A stretch of DNA of 55,678 bases from Planctomycetota bacterium (GTDB taxonomy: Bacteria > Planctomycetota > Phycisphaerae > Sedimentisphaerales > Anaerobacaceae): NCBI GenBank assembly GCA_025459125.1, contig JALORE010000004.1, forward strand, positions 1 to 55,678, written 5' to 3'. The notes beneath the pieces are model-generated. The model made no database searches. It was given only the letters and a program-made list of their open reading frames with translations, and was not told the DNA's origin. Within the stretch, counting starts at the first letter, position 1. The number at the start of each line of letters is the position of its first letter. A program made the translations under genes and the position numbers. Shown here one piece after another: positions 24,843 through 34,022 of the stretch.

Positions 24843-25754
24843 TCACTTGGGCCACAGCAGGCCGAATGTGTCCATCCGATTGCGGGCTTCCACGTGTCCG
24901 GCGAGAAACACACAGGTTCCGCGTCCGGCGACGGGATTGCCCGAGGGCGCGTGGTGGAGCCCGGCGATGATATCCGCAAACACCCCGACGCCCTCCGGGG
25001 CAGGCCCGGGTTTCACCGCCCAGCGGTTGCCCCGGCTTCTGACTGCCGTCTCGGCATCGACGACCGGCAGCGGTCGCATGTACGTGTCGTTGATGCCCTG
25101 GTCGTTGATCCCGTTGTCCAGGAAGCAACTCTCCTCCACGAAGACCACCAGCTCACTCGGGTGCTTCACCTGCCCGGCCTTGGCGAACTGCCCATCCAGG
25201 GCCGCCTGGCCCTTGGGACCGAGATAAGCGTTCATGCTGTAGTTGTACCAGGGCTCATAGAGCGCGGGGGTGCCGAACTTATTGGCGAAACTCACGGTTT
25301 CGGAAATGTGGGTCTGGTCGAAGAAGGCTCTGGCCATGCGTTTGAAGGTCGGACAGATGTAGGCTTTGGCGCTCTTCAGGTACGATTGAAAGAAGGGGCC
25401 CCCGCGCTGGGGGAACCGGTTCAGGTCCATGGCCCCGTTGCACCAGCGGTTCTGCGGATTGCCGCCTTCGTCGGAATACGCGCTGGTCCGCGGGAAGTAG
25501 AGGGCCCACGGATTGAGGAACGTGTCATCATTATCCTGCAAGTACATCTGCAGGGCGACGCTGTAGCCCTTCATATTCCCCTTGCAGACGGTCGCCATAC
25601 CCCCTTCGCGGGCCTTGGACAAGGCGGGCATGATGATTGCCATCAGGACCGCGATGACCGAGATCACGACCAGCAATTCAATGAGTGTAAAGGCATTCCG
25701 CCTACGCGGCGTGTCCTCCCGGAACACGGAAGAGCCATCAATCCTTCGATGCAT
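24843..25754 (-). CDS. Prepilin-like protein with N-terminal methylation motif
   Basis: A 303-residue type II pseudopilin-like protein. The N-terminal helix RRRNAFTLIELLVVISVIAVL (cut here at 20 residues: start at about residue 18) has the FTLIE cleavage/methylation site and a long hydrophobic segment, followed by SKAREGGMATVCKGNMKGYSV. The C-terminal part has MNAYLG, HPSELVVFVEES and GTCVFLAGHVEA, the pattern of the DUF1559/H-X9-DG type proteins abundant in Planctomycetota. It would be exported and processed by a prepilin peptidase. No other secretion gene is nearby, so it may serve one of the flanking large proteins. The start was placed at MHRRIDGSS since the upstream extension runs into the terminator hairpin of the next gene. 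Confidence 0.85.
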   Translation of the reverse strand: MHRRIDGSSVFREDTPRRRNAFTLIELLVVISVIAVLMAIIMPALSKAREGGMATVCKGNMKGYSVALQMYLQDNDDTFLNPWALYFPRTSAYSDEGGNPQNRWCNGAMDLNRFPQRGGPFFQSYLKSAKAYICPTFKRMARAFFDQTHISETVSFANKFGTPALYEPWYNYSMNAYLGPKGQAALDGQFAKAGQVKHPSELVVFVEESCFLDNGINDQGINDTYMRPLPVVDAETAVRSRGNRWAVKPGPAPEGVGVFADIIAGLHHAPSGNPVAGRGTCVFLAGHVEARNRMDTFGLLWPK

Positions 25755-25795
25755 AGGATGTTTCTTTCTGGTGTAGATACTACCGCCTACGGTGT

Positions 25796-25831
25796 AAAAA
25801 CGGAGCCTGTGTCCGCGCGACACAGGCTCCG
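25796..25831 (-). terminator. Rho-independent terminator of the 985-residue LamG gene
   Basis: CGGAGCCTGTGTC (25801-25813) pairs perfectly over 13 bp with GACACAGGCTCCG (25819-25831) around a 5-nt loop. On the minus strand it ends in TTTTT (25796-25800). It lies about 50 nt downstream of the LamG stop, between that gene and the prepilin-like gene. Confidence 0.85.
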
Positions 25832-25880
25832 CACGTATGACGCAACAGCGCTTGCGCCGCGCTGTCCCTGCCGGCACCGG

Positions 25881-28838
25881 TCAACGGTCGCCGACCAGAT
25901 AACGAACCTCCGCTTCCGACAAGGCACGATTGTAGATGCGCACATCATCCAGCTTACCGGCCAGCGTCTCCGTGAGCGCCCCGTTGGTGCCCAGGCGCAG
26001 AACCGTGTCGTAACCGAGGATGTTCCCGGTGGCGTTGGTGGAACCGACGAACGCGCCGTCGATGTACAACCGCAACTGGGCACCGTTATAGACCCCGGCG
26101 ATGTGGTGCCACGTCTGGGCCTTGAACATGCCCGCGGTGCCCGCCCGGTTCGAAGCGCCGCCGCTGCGCGAGATCCAGAACCGGGGCTGGCCATTCGCCA
26201 GCGTGTGCAGCCCGTAGGCGAAATAGGGGCTCACGTGCGTGGTGTTGCTGAAGACCTTGCAGACGATCATCTGGACGATGGCGACACTGTCAAAATTCGC
26301 CCAGGCGGTCAGGGCGATCTTGTCACCGGTGATGTTGAGCGAGGGCGAATTGGGCACCTCCATGTAGTCGCCGATCCCATCCAGCGCCAGGACCTGGCCC
26401 CGCTGGGCATCCGCAACAATCTTGGCGTCTCCTTTTGCGGTGCCATGGTTGGCGCCGGCCGAGTCTTTGAAATCCCCATCGAACGCCCACCAGGCCGCCA
26501 GACCGTTCTTGCCGGGATCGGTTGGAACGATCACCTGCGGAGGCGTGACGTAGAGCCGGATCTCATCGATGAAGATGGTTCCCTTGGTACTGGCACTGCC
26601 GTCGCCAACCCCGACGGCCAGGGTCTTGACGCTCTTGAGGCTTATGCCCAGGGAGGCCAGATCGATGTTCCACTGTTTCCAGAGGGGCAGGGTCGTGCTG
26701 GCGGCGCCGTTGTTGTAGGGCACCCTGGTGCCGTTGATCTTGACGTAGATCGGCGCGCCGGCATTGCCCGGATCGCCGCGGAAGAACAGCACGAGCGTGG
26801 TCAGGCCATGTGCGGTCCAATCCTGCGGCAGGTCGAACGCTCGCTGGGCTTCCGAGCGAGTCCCGCTATAGGTCAGCGGCAGGGACTGTTTGCCGCCGGA
26901 GAAGAGCTTCGTCTCGGCGAACGGTGCGACGTTGTAGCCGGCCTGCGAGCCGCCCAGGGCCGCGTCGGTCAGGCCGTCGATCCAGGTCTCGTAGATGCGC
27001 GAGCCCTCATCGTCAGTGTAGCTCTCCATGTCGTCCACAACGGCGTACGGCTGCGTGGTGAAGCTCCAGACGTCTCCGGCCTGCGTGCCCGGCGCGGCCG
27101 CCGCGCCGACCTCATCCACTCTCCAGTAGTACGTCGTCCCATACAACAGGCCCGCGGGGCTGTAGCTGTGGTCCGTGACGGTTACGGCGGCTGCCGTACC
27201 ATTTGTCACGGCGTCCTTGCTGGTGTCGAGGTAGACCGCGTGCGATCCCGCTTCGCGGCCGGGCCGCCAACTCAGGGTCGCCTCGACACTGACGCCGGTC
27301 GCGCCGGCGACCGGCTGCGGCGCCCGGGCCTGGACGGGGACATAGGAGAAACGCACTTCGCTCAGGCCGGTGGTCGGCAGGCCACCCCAGGTGCGGTTGA
27401 TCGTCAGCTTGACGAACTTGGCCTGAACCCCGCCGAGGCTGACCGTGGTGTTCGCGGCGTAACCGGCAGCGCCGGACGCCCGGGCGAACTCCGGCACATT
27501 GCTCACGGGGGCCCAGGTGGTGCCGTCGGTCGAGGTCTCGATGGTCACGCTCTTGGCCCCGAAGCCCAGGAAGGACTCGATCAGCTGGTTGGAATTCCAA
27601 ACCGTCAGCTCGTGCAGGCGGTAGACTTTGTCGAACTCGTACTGGATCCAGTTGGGCCCGACGCCGGTGCTCAACCACATTGTGGTCGGCTCGACCCCGT
27701 GCAGGTCGCTCTGGTCCAGGCCGGAGCCATCGATCGTCTTCTCCGGGCCCATGCCGGTCTGCGACGTGGAAGCGGTGGCTGACTTGGGCTTGATCGGGTA
27801 ACCGTAGGGCTCGACGGTGAAGGACCACGGATTCCCCTGGAAGATCGTGTTGTCGGGCGCCTTGTTGACTTCATCGACGCGCCAGTAATAGGTCCGTCCA
27901 TAATCGAGCAGGGCGGCCGGCTGGTAGCTGGTTTCGGTCTGGCCCTGGCTGACCAGGACACCCTTCGGATTGATGCGGCCGGCGGTGTTCACGTCCGCGA
28001 AGACCCTTGCGAGGTACACATCGTGCGTCGCGGCGAACTTGCCCGCCGTCCAGCTCAGACCGGTATCGGCCGGTACATCCACCGCCGTGTGCGGCGGGTT
28101 GGGATTCTTGGCCATCCCGGCCTTGGCCCCGACGTCCATCATGACCGCGGCGATCTCTTCGGCGGTCAGAGCACGGTTGTAGATGCGCACGTCGTCCATC
28201 TTGCCGTCCATGGGTTCGGTCAAGCCGCCGTTGATCCCCAGGCGCAGCACATTGGGGTAGCCGACGATGTTGCCCGTGGCGGCGGTGATGGCTACCTGTT
28301 TGCCGTCCAGGTAGAGCCGCAACTGGGCGCCGTCATAGACCCCCGCCAGATGGTGCCACTGCTTGGACTTGAGCAGGACCGAGGCGGTGTTCGCGTAGGT
28401 GCCGCCACTGGAACGCGAGATCCAGGCACGCGGGCTGCCGCTGGGATTCAGAATGTGCAGGCCGTAAGAGAAATAGGGACTGGTGTGAGTGGTGTTGTTG
28501 ACGACCTTGGCGATGACGATTTCCGGGTTGCCGGTGACGTCATCGTGGTTGACCCAGACGGTCATCGTGAGCTTGTCGCCGGTGATGTTCAGCGACGCGG
28601 AGTGCGGGACCTCGACGTAGTCGCCAGTGCCGTCCAGTTCAAGGACCTGACCGCGCTGGGGGTCACTCACGATCTTGGCGTCACCTTTGGGCGCCCCGTG
28701 ATTGGTCCCGGCGGAGTCGTTGAAGTTGCCGTCGAACAGCCAGTTCGCCACCAGGCCGGTGGTCAAGTCCGCGGCGGTTGCGGTTCCGATGAAACCCAGC
28801 GACAGAAGCAGCATTGGCGCGATGAGTCTCTTGTCCAT
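25881..28838 (-). CDS. Large secreted protein with two LamG domains and an F5/8-type C domain
   Basis: A 985-residue exported protein. Signal peptide 1-23 (MDKRLIAPMLLLSLGFIGTA); LamG 1 about 28-225; an Fn3-like module ending TYYWRVDEVNKA; an F5/8 type C (discoidin-like) domain about 360-510 (STSQTGMGPEKTIDGSGL, NWIQYEFDKVYRLHELTVWN, KFVKLTINRTWGG); a second TYYWRVDEVG module; a block with VVDDMESYTDDEGSRIYETW and IFIDEIRLYVT; then LamG 2 about 770-985. The two LamG domains are near copies (both have NITGDK and AQLRLY strings). All parts are binding modules; no active site is seen. AAGGAGG stands before the ATG. Palindrome site C lies 125 nt upstream and a strong terminator follows. Confidence 0.88.
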   Translation of the reverse strand: MDKRLIAPMLLLSLGFIGTATAADLTTGLVANWLFDGNFNDSAGTNHGAPKGDAKIVSDPQRGQVLELDGTGDYVEVPHSASLNITGDKLTMTVWVNHDDVTGNPEIVIAKVVNNTTHTSPYFSYGLHILNPSGSPRAWISRSSGGTYANTASVLLKSKQWHHLAGVYDGAQLRLYLDGKQVAITAATGNIVGYPNVLRLGINGGLTEPMDGKMDDVRIYNRALTAEEIAAVMMDVGAKAGMAKNPNPPHTAVDVPADTGLSWTAGKFAATHDVYLARVFADVNTAGRINPKGVLVSQGQTETSYQPAALLDYGRTYYWRVDEVNKAPDNTIFQGNPWSFTVEPYGYPIKPKSATASTSQTGMGPEKTIDGSGLDQSDLHGVEPTTMWLSTGVGPNWIQYEFDKVYRLHELTVWNSNQLIESFLGFGAKSVTIETSTDGTTWAPVSNVPEFARASGAAGYAANTTVSLGGVQAKFVKLTINRTWGGLPTTGLSEVRFSYVPVQARAPQPVAGATGVSVEATLSWRPGREAGSHAVYLDTSKDAVTNGTAAAVTVTDHSYSPAGLLYGTTYYWRVDEVGAAAAPGTQAGDVWSFTTQPYAVVDDMESYTDDEGSRIYETWIDGLTDAALGGSQAGYNVAPFAETKLFSGGKQSLPLTYSGTRSEAQRAFDLPQDWTAHGLTTLVLFFRGDPGNAGAPIYVKINGTRVPYNNGAASTTLPLWKQWNIDLASLGISLKSVKTLAVGVGDGSASTKGTIFIDEIRLYVTPPQVIVPTDPGKNGLAAWWAFDGDFKDSAGANHGTAKGDAKIVADAQRGQVLALDGIGDYMEVPNSPSLNITGDKIALTAWANFDSVAIVQMIVCKVFSNTTHVSPYFAYGLHTLANGQPRFWISRSGGASNRAGTAGMFKAQTWHHIAGVYNGAQLRLYIDGAFVGSTNATGNILGYDTVLRLGTNGALTETLAGKLDDVRIYNRALSEAEVRYLVGDR

Positions 28839-28962
28839 ACGGGTCCTCCTTCCACGAGATGCTTGGCGATGATGGGTCCTGGCGACATACCAAAGCCCTT
28901 GGTGAACACCGACCGGTTTCCAGCACGAAACGCGTGCACACTTGTCCATGATCGAGCGGGAA

Positions 28963-28980
28963 TATTATAACATTATGATA
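28963..28980. promoter_or_regulatory. Shared AT-rich palindrome (site C)
   Basis: TATTATAACATTATGATA differs from sites A and B at three of 18 positions and is the most symmetric of the three (TAT-N-ATAA-CA-TTAT-N-ATA). It lies in the divergent gap between the 985-residue LamG gene (125 nt from its start) and the GH172 gene (218 nt from its start). The spacing to the LamG start nearly equals that at site B. Confidence 0.6.
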
Positions 28981-29197
28981 TTGTTCTGGCAACAAGAAAA
29001 GACCTTCGCTACGTCTTGGAACAACCTGTTTCTTCGGCGTCTGCGGCAGGGGGGGTGACCAGGCCGAGCGCAATGGCGCTTGATTTGTGACTTGGGCCGC
29101 ATCAGAATGGCGTCTGGGCCACCGGAGAAGCTGGGTGGACCGGGGCCGGCTCGGCCACGGCGGGTGGCAGGGCCGATTTCCATTGATGAGGTGGCCT

Positions 29198-31444
29198 ATG
29201 CGGCAGAATGCTTGTGTTTCTCGGACGTTTACCCTGGGCCTGGTCTTGGCGATGGGGCTTTGTCGTGCGCCGGCAGGCGTCTCTCAAGGGAAAGCATCAG
29301 ACCGTCCCGGTAACCCGCCGGTGATTCCCGTCGGTCTCGATGCGTACCGCCAGTGGGAACGCTGGCCGTATCAGCGGATCGGCGCGCGGGCTTATATGCG
29401 CAGCACCTACGATCGGCGGGGACACAACGAAGGCGCGGACGCCAGCCATTTCCTTTACCAGCTTGCCGACGACTTCAATGTCACGCTGGACATCGCCGGT
29501 CCGGGCGTACTGTACTTCGCCCGCTACAATCATTGGCATGGCAGCCCCTGGCACTACGAGGTCGATGGTACGGATCACATCATTCGGGAGACCGGCACCG
29601 CCGACCCGGTCCACGCCAAGAGCACCCTCCCATCGACCGTCTTCATCCCCGAGACGCTATTCCCCCACCCGCTTGCCTGGACGTGGTCCACCACCAAAGG
29701 GGCGGACCTGATGTGGGTCCCGCTGCCGTTCGAGCGGACATTCCGCATGGCGTACTCGCGCACGCGCTACGGCACGGGCTATTACATCTATCACTTGTAC
29801 GACCGCAGTGCGCCACTCTCGCAGCCAATTCGCCCGTGGGACGGCAAGACGCCTCCCGCGCAAGACGTGCTGGATGTGTTGAACCGTGCCGGCACCGACT
29901 TGGCGCCGCGCCCGGGGACGCCCGAGGGTGACAAACTCGGTGTGCGAGAGTCTTCCGGCGCGTTGAGTCTCGCGCCGCAGCAGACGGCGATGCTCGCGAC
30001 GCTCACGGCGGCACCGGCCATGGTGCGGGCACTCGAGTTCTCCGTGCCGCAGGAGCAAGCCCTCGCCTTCGGCCGGGCACGTTTGCGTGTCACCTGGGAC
30101 GGACGCCGAGAGCCCTCGATCGATGCTCCGGTGGCCTTGTTCTTTGGCGCCGGCACGCTCTACAACCGCGACGGCCGCGAGTACCTGGTGAAGGGCTTCC
30201 CGATGCATATCCGCTTCGCGGAGTCGCGCGTGCACCTCGCGTGCTACTTCCCCATGCCCTTCTTCAAATCCGCGCGGCTGGAACTGGTCGGCGGCAGCGG
30301 GGCGATCGAGGAGGTCCGCTGGCACGTGCGTCATCAGCCGCTGGAAGCTCCGACCAGCCACGTCGGCTATTTCCACGCCACGTATCGTGATCATCCCACG
30401 CCGGAGCCGGGACAGGACCTGCGGCTCCTGGACACGCAGACGGCCGAGGGTAGCGGTACATGGTCCGGCAGCTTCGTCGGTTCCTCGTGGATCTTCTCCC
30501 ATCGCGGCGTCCTCAACACGTTGGAAGGCGATCCGCGGTTCTTCTTCGACGACAGCCAGACACCCCAGGCCTACGGCACCGGCACCGAGGAGTGGGGCGG
30601 TGGCGGTGACTACTGGGGCGGCCTGAACATGACCCTGCCGCTGGCCGGCCATCCCTGCGGCGCTCGCAATGCGAAAGAGGCCAAGTGTGACGAGGACTTG
30701 ATCGAGTCGGCCTACCGGTTCCTGCTGGCCGACCTGATGCCGTTTGGACGCCGGGCCGTGATCCGGCTGGAGCATGGCGGGGAGAACCAGTCCGCCGAGC
30801 ACTACGAAACCGTGGCGTATTGGTACGGGGCGCCCACCGCCACCCTTGTGCGGACGGATGAGCTGAAGATCGGCGACACCGCCAGCGAGCGGGAGCATCG
30901 TTACGATGCGCCGCAGGCGAGCGCACCGTACGAGATCACGTCCCGCTACGAGTGGGGTCCGGATGCGCTGGCCGGCCGGGAGATCTATCCGGCGCATACG
31001 GACATCGGCCGCAAGACCGCCGGGACCAGCGAGTTCACCCTGAAGCTGGAGCCGCAGAACTTCGGCGTGGTACTGCGGCGCAAGCTCGACTATTCCTTCC
31101 CCAACCAGCGGGCCGAAGTCTCCGTGGCCGATGCGCAGAGTGAATTTAAGCCCGCCGGTATCTGGTATCTGGCTGGCAGCAACACCTGCGTATATTCGAA
31201 TCCGAAAGAGGAACTGGGCGCCACGCAGCACAATGTGCAGACCTCCAACCGGCGCTTCCGTGACGACGAGTTCATCGTGCCCCGGGAATTGACGCACGGC
31301 CGCTCGCAGGTTCGTATCCGCATCAAGTTCACGCCGGTGGGAATCCCGCTGTTTCCCGGCCGGCCGCTGCCGGAACTGGCCTGGAGCGAAATCCGATATA
31401 CCGCTTATTGCTGGGTCATGCCGCAGAGGCCTGTTTCCGAGTGA
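29198..31444 (+). CDS. GH172-family (DUF2961) glycoside hydrolase, secreted
   Basis: A 748-residue exported enzyme. A signal peptide (about 1-30) is followed by the DUF2961 region: FNVTLDIAGPGVLYFARYNHWHG in two adjacent blocks, YYIYHLYDRSAPL, and in the second half DDSQTPQAYGTGTEEWGG with the GTGTE motif that holds the catalytic glutamate in GH172. A further C-terminal domain (from about residue 560, EHYETVAYWYG onward) completes it. Characterised GH172 enzymes are fructofuranosidases or D-arabinofuranosidases acting from the chain end (established family knowledge); the linkage here is unknown. The start is the ATG after GAGGTGG that begins the signal peptide. The next gene starts 19 nt downstream on the same strand. 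Confidence 0.88.
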   Translation: MRQNACVSRTFTLGLVLAMGLCRAPAGVSQGKASDRPGNPPVIPVGLDAYRQWERWPYQRIGARAYMRSTYDRRGHNEGADASHFLYQLADDFNVTLDIAGPGVLYFARYNHWHGSPWHYEVDGTDHIIRETGTADPVHAKSTLPSTVFIPETLFPHPLAWTWSTTKGADLMWVPLPFERTFRMAYSRTRYGTGYYIYHLYDRSAPLSQPIRPWDGKTPPAQDVLDVLNRAGTDLAPRPGTPEGDKLGVRESSGALSLAPQQTAMLATLTAAPAMVRALEFSVPQEQALAFGRARLRVTWDGRREPSIDAPVALFFGAGTLYNRDGREYLVKGFPMHIRFAESRVHLACYFPMPFFKSARLELVGGSGAIEEVRWHVRHQPLEAPTSHVGYFHATYRDHPTPEPGQDLRLLDTQTAEGSGTWSGSFVGSSWIFSHRGVLNTLEGDPRFFFDDSQTPQAYGTGTEEWGGGGDYWGGLNMTLPLAGHPCGARNAKEAKCDEDLIESAYRFLLADLMPFGRRAVIRLEHGGENQSAEHYETVAYWYGAPTATLVRTDELKIGDTASEREHRYDAPQASAPYEITSRYEWGPDALAGREIYPAHTDIGRKTAGTSEFTLKLEPQNFGVVLRRKLDYSFPNQRAEVSVADAQSEFKPAGIWYLAGSNTCVYSNPKEELGATQHNVQTSNRRFRDDEFIVPRELTHGRSQVRIRIKFTPVGIPLFPGRPLPELAWSEIRYTAYCWVMPQRPVSE

Positions 31445-31463
31445 CAATTGCGTGAGAATGGCT

Positions 31464-33326
31464 ATGAAAAGACAACGTGCGTGGTTCTTGGTGGTGTTCC
31501 TGTTCGGCGTGGCGGCTTCCGGCGGGACGGAGCCGAAAAGGGCTCAATCCGCCCATGTCTGGGAGAAGGTCGAGATCGTCCTGCACGCCGGGAAGCAGTA
31601 CGACAATCCTTACACGGAGGTCACCGTCTGGGTGGACTTGAAAGGACCGGGCTTTGAGAGACGGTGCTACGGCTTCTGGGACGGCCACGACGTCTTTCGT
31701 GTGCGCGTGATGGCGACGGTGCCCGGGACCTGGACCTGGAAAAGCGGATCGCGACCGGCGGACCCCGGGCTGGAAGGGATCGGTGGATCCTTCACCGCGG
31801 TGGACTGGACTGAGACGCAGAAGCAGGAGAACCCGTGCCGGCGTGGAATGATCCGGCCGTCTACCAGCGGCCGGGCGTTTCAGTACGCGGACGGCACGCC
31901 CTATTTCCTCGTGGGCGACACCTGGTGGGCGACGCCGACGTTTCGGTTCCGCTGGCGCGATGACGATGTGCTGCGCCCGATGGGACCGGAGGCCGGGTTC
32001 AAGGAGTTCGTGGCCTATCGCCGTAAGCAGGAGTTCAACTGTGTCGCCGTTCTTGCGGCGTTGCCGAACTGGGCCAACGACGACCAACCCGCGACCTTGA
32101 AGACCCCCGATGGGACCGTCCTGCGGGCCGCCTGGTCCCAGGCCGGCACGAAGAGTGCCAAGACCATGACCGATGAGGCCGGCAACACCGCTTTTCTACT
32201 CCCGGGCAAGGTCCCCGGCTATGAGCGGTACTTCCCGGACCTCCAACGCATCAATCCCGCCTATTTCCAGTCGATGGACAAGAAGATCGATTACCTGAAC
32301 GCCCAGGGTTTCGTCCCATTTATCGAAGTCGCCCGCCGGGACATCGGGCAGGCCTGGCAGAAGTTCTACCCCTGGCCCCAGTCGTACAGCCGGTACATCC
32401 AGTACATCTGGAGCCGGTACCAGGCGAACGTGTGCCTGTTCAGCCCGATCCACTTCGACTCCTCCGGCGCAACGATTCCCGCGGCCGACTGGAACGCCGC
32501 GGCCAACCAGGTGATCGACGACTACGGCCCGCCGCCGTTCGGGACGCTGGCCGGCACGAACCCCACCGGTTCATCCCTGCGAAACTGGGGACACGTGGAC
32601 AAGGCCCGCTGGCTGGGCTTCCACCAGATCGGCAATCTGCGCACCCACGACAGCTACGCCTTGCTGACGGAGATCTTCCAGACCAACCCGCCCGTTCCCG
32701 CCATCAACGGCGAGCCGTACTACGACGGCATGGAAGACGCCGCGGGCGGTACCGAGGAGGCGGGGTTCTATTGCCGCTCCGCGATGTACGGCAGTGTCCT
32801 CTCCGGCGGCCTGGGCGGCCATATCTACGGCGCCGGCGGCTGGATTGGCAAACCCTGGGGCGGCGGCATCTGGAGCGGCGAGGTCGAAGAAGCCTCGCCC
32901 TGTCCCATGTGGAAGGCCTTCCAGTGGCCCTCCGCCGGCCAGATGCGTCACCTGAAGTCGTTCATCCTCTCCGAGGGCCGACGCTACCAGGACCTCATCC
33001 CCTGTACAGACCAGCTCGCGCCCAACAAGGCCGGCAAGCCCAAGAGTGCTTACGGCTGGGCCTACAGCGCGAAGACCGCCTCGCGGGACCTGTTCCTGCT
33101 CTACTTCGAGAAGGACTGCCCCCAAGCCACCCTCTCCGGAGCCCAGCCCGATGCGAAGTACCAAACCCGCTGGTTCAACCCGCGTACCGGCCAGTGGAGT
33201 ACGCCCGACGCCGCGTCTGTATCGGCCAACGCCTCCGGCCAGCTCGTCTTGCCGCCCTTCCCGGGCGAAGGAACAACAGCAAAGACCGACTGGGCCCTCA
33301 AACTGGCCGTTGCAGGCGACCGTTGA
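31464..33326 (+). CDS. GH140-like (DUF5060/DUF4038) glycoside hydrolase, secreted
   Basis: A 620-residue exported protein. Signal peptide about 1-22; DUF5060 beta-sandwich about 33-115 (ends PGTWTWKSGS); DUF4038 TIM-barrel about 125-470, opening with GRAFQYADGTPYFLVGDTWW and carrying PAINGEPYYDGM, whose glutamate aligns with a catalytic acid residue of the family; and a C-terminal beta-sandwich (LFLLYFEKDCPQA, YQTRWFNPRTGQW) of the kind seen after this barrel. The family includes apiosidases (GH140) acting on plant pectin side chains. In-frame start choices are GTG 31452, ATG 31458 and ATG 31464; the last gives the best spacing to GAG. It follows the GH172 gene by 19 nt, so the pair is probably one transcript. 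Confidence 0.85.
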   Translation: MKRQRAWFLVVFLFGVAASGGTEPKRAQSAHVWEKVEIVLHAGKQYDNPYTEVTVWVDLKGPGFERRCYGFWDGHDVFRVRVMATVPGTWTWKSGSRPADPGLEGIGGSFTAVDWTETQKQENPCRRGMIRPSTSGRAFQYADGTPYFLVGDTWWATPTFRFRWRDDDVLRPMGPEAGFKEFVAYRRKQEFNCVAVLAALPNWANDDQPATLKTPDGTVLRAAWSQAGTKSAKTMTDEAGNTAFLLPGKVPGYERYFPDLQRINPAYFQSMDKKIDYLNAQGFVPFIEVARRDIGQAWQKFYPWPQSYSRYIQYIWSRYQANVCLFSPIHFDSSGATIPAADWNAAANQVIDDYGPPPFGTLAGTNPTGSSLRNWGHVDKARWLGFHQIGNLRTHDSYALLTEIFQTNPPVPAINGEPYYDGMEDAAGGTEEAGFYCRSAMYGSVLSGGLGGHIYGAGGWIGKPWGGGIWSGEVEEASPCPMWKAFQWPSAGQMRHLKSFILSEGRRYQDLIPCTDQLAPNKAGKPKSAYGWAYSAKTASRDLFLLYFEKDCPQATLSGAQPDAKYQTRWFNPRTGQWSTPDAASVSANASGQLVLPPFPGEGTTAKTDWALKLAVAGDR

Positions 33327-33360
33327 GGAGTACTCCCCGGAGCCTTCCTTAACGGGAGCG

Positions 33361-33864
33361 GTGAACTCGAATTCTGGGAGCTGCCAGGAGGACTCTATTT
33401 CAGACCGCAGCGAATGTGACACGGACACTCATTGGTTCGCGCTTACAGGTCTGTTTCGACACGTCTACCCCAATGCGGCCCGTATCCCCAAATACGAATT
33501 CCGCACGACGCTTTGTGCCGCGCGCGACCGCGAATCAGCAGAGGAGATCCTGCTCGCGGAGTGCCGAGACTATGCGCGTGACACGATTGAGTTTCTGGGT
33601 GAGTATGAGATCTTCGAGCTTGATCAACCTCCCGGCGCGGAACCGGTGCAAGTGGCCTACGATATGATCATTTCCCCGAGTGATTCCCAGAGTTTTATCA
33701 AGACACATTGGAGCCGGGAGAGAGTGGATTCCTGCGAGACTGTGGGTTGGACGCACGTCTGGTACAATCAGGACGGTACCCACAGCGCGTGCTACAATTG
33801 TCGGCAAGTCCGCGAGGGATCGCCTCGGGAGAAATCCGACGATCATAAGTCCAGAACCGCATGA
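33361..33864 (+). CDS. Hypothetical protein, uncertain start
   Basis: The last 150 codons of an open frame look like a real soluble protein: THWFALTGLFRHVYPNA, ILLAECRDYARDTIEFLGEY, YDMIISPSDSQSFIKTHW and a cysteine-containing end (CYNCRQVREG). I do not recognise the family. The frame opens far upstream within the GH140-like gene, which cannot be its true start. GTG 33361 is used here. A strong AGGAGG at about 33388 sits 5 nt before an in-frame ATT (ISDRSECD), so a rare ATT start, or an ATG lost by mutation, is an alternative. Base use differs from the glycoside hydrolases before it. Confidence 0.55.
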   Translation: MNSNSGSCQEDSISDRSECDTDTHWFALTGLFRHVYPNAARIPKYEFRTTLCAARDRESAEEILLAECRDYARDTIEFLGEYEIFELDQPPGAEPVQVAYDMIISPSDSQSFIKTHWSRERVDSCETVGWTHVWYNQDGTHSACYNCRQVREGSPREKSDDHKSRTA

Positions 33865-34022
33865 GAGACCACGATTGTTCGCTCATCCCTCCGGGTTCTG
33901 TCAGACTGACCACCGCGGGCAGCCGTTGAGACGGGCTTGTGGACTTGTTCTGTGCCTCGCGTTACCATCTCTGCTGTGGTGACCATCAGTGGATGAGGTA
34001 GGTTCTTGACCGGGAGGCACGA

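Noticed and set aside
22427..24970. 847-codon plus-strand frame
   Set aside because: Antisense to the FG-GAP gene; the low-complexity translation mirrors its calcium-loop repeats.
24792..27782. 996-codon plus-strand frame
   Set aside because: Antisense to the prepilin-like and LamG genes and passes through the terminator hairpin.
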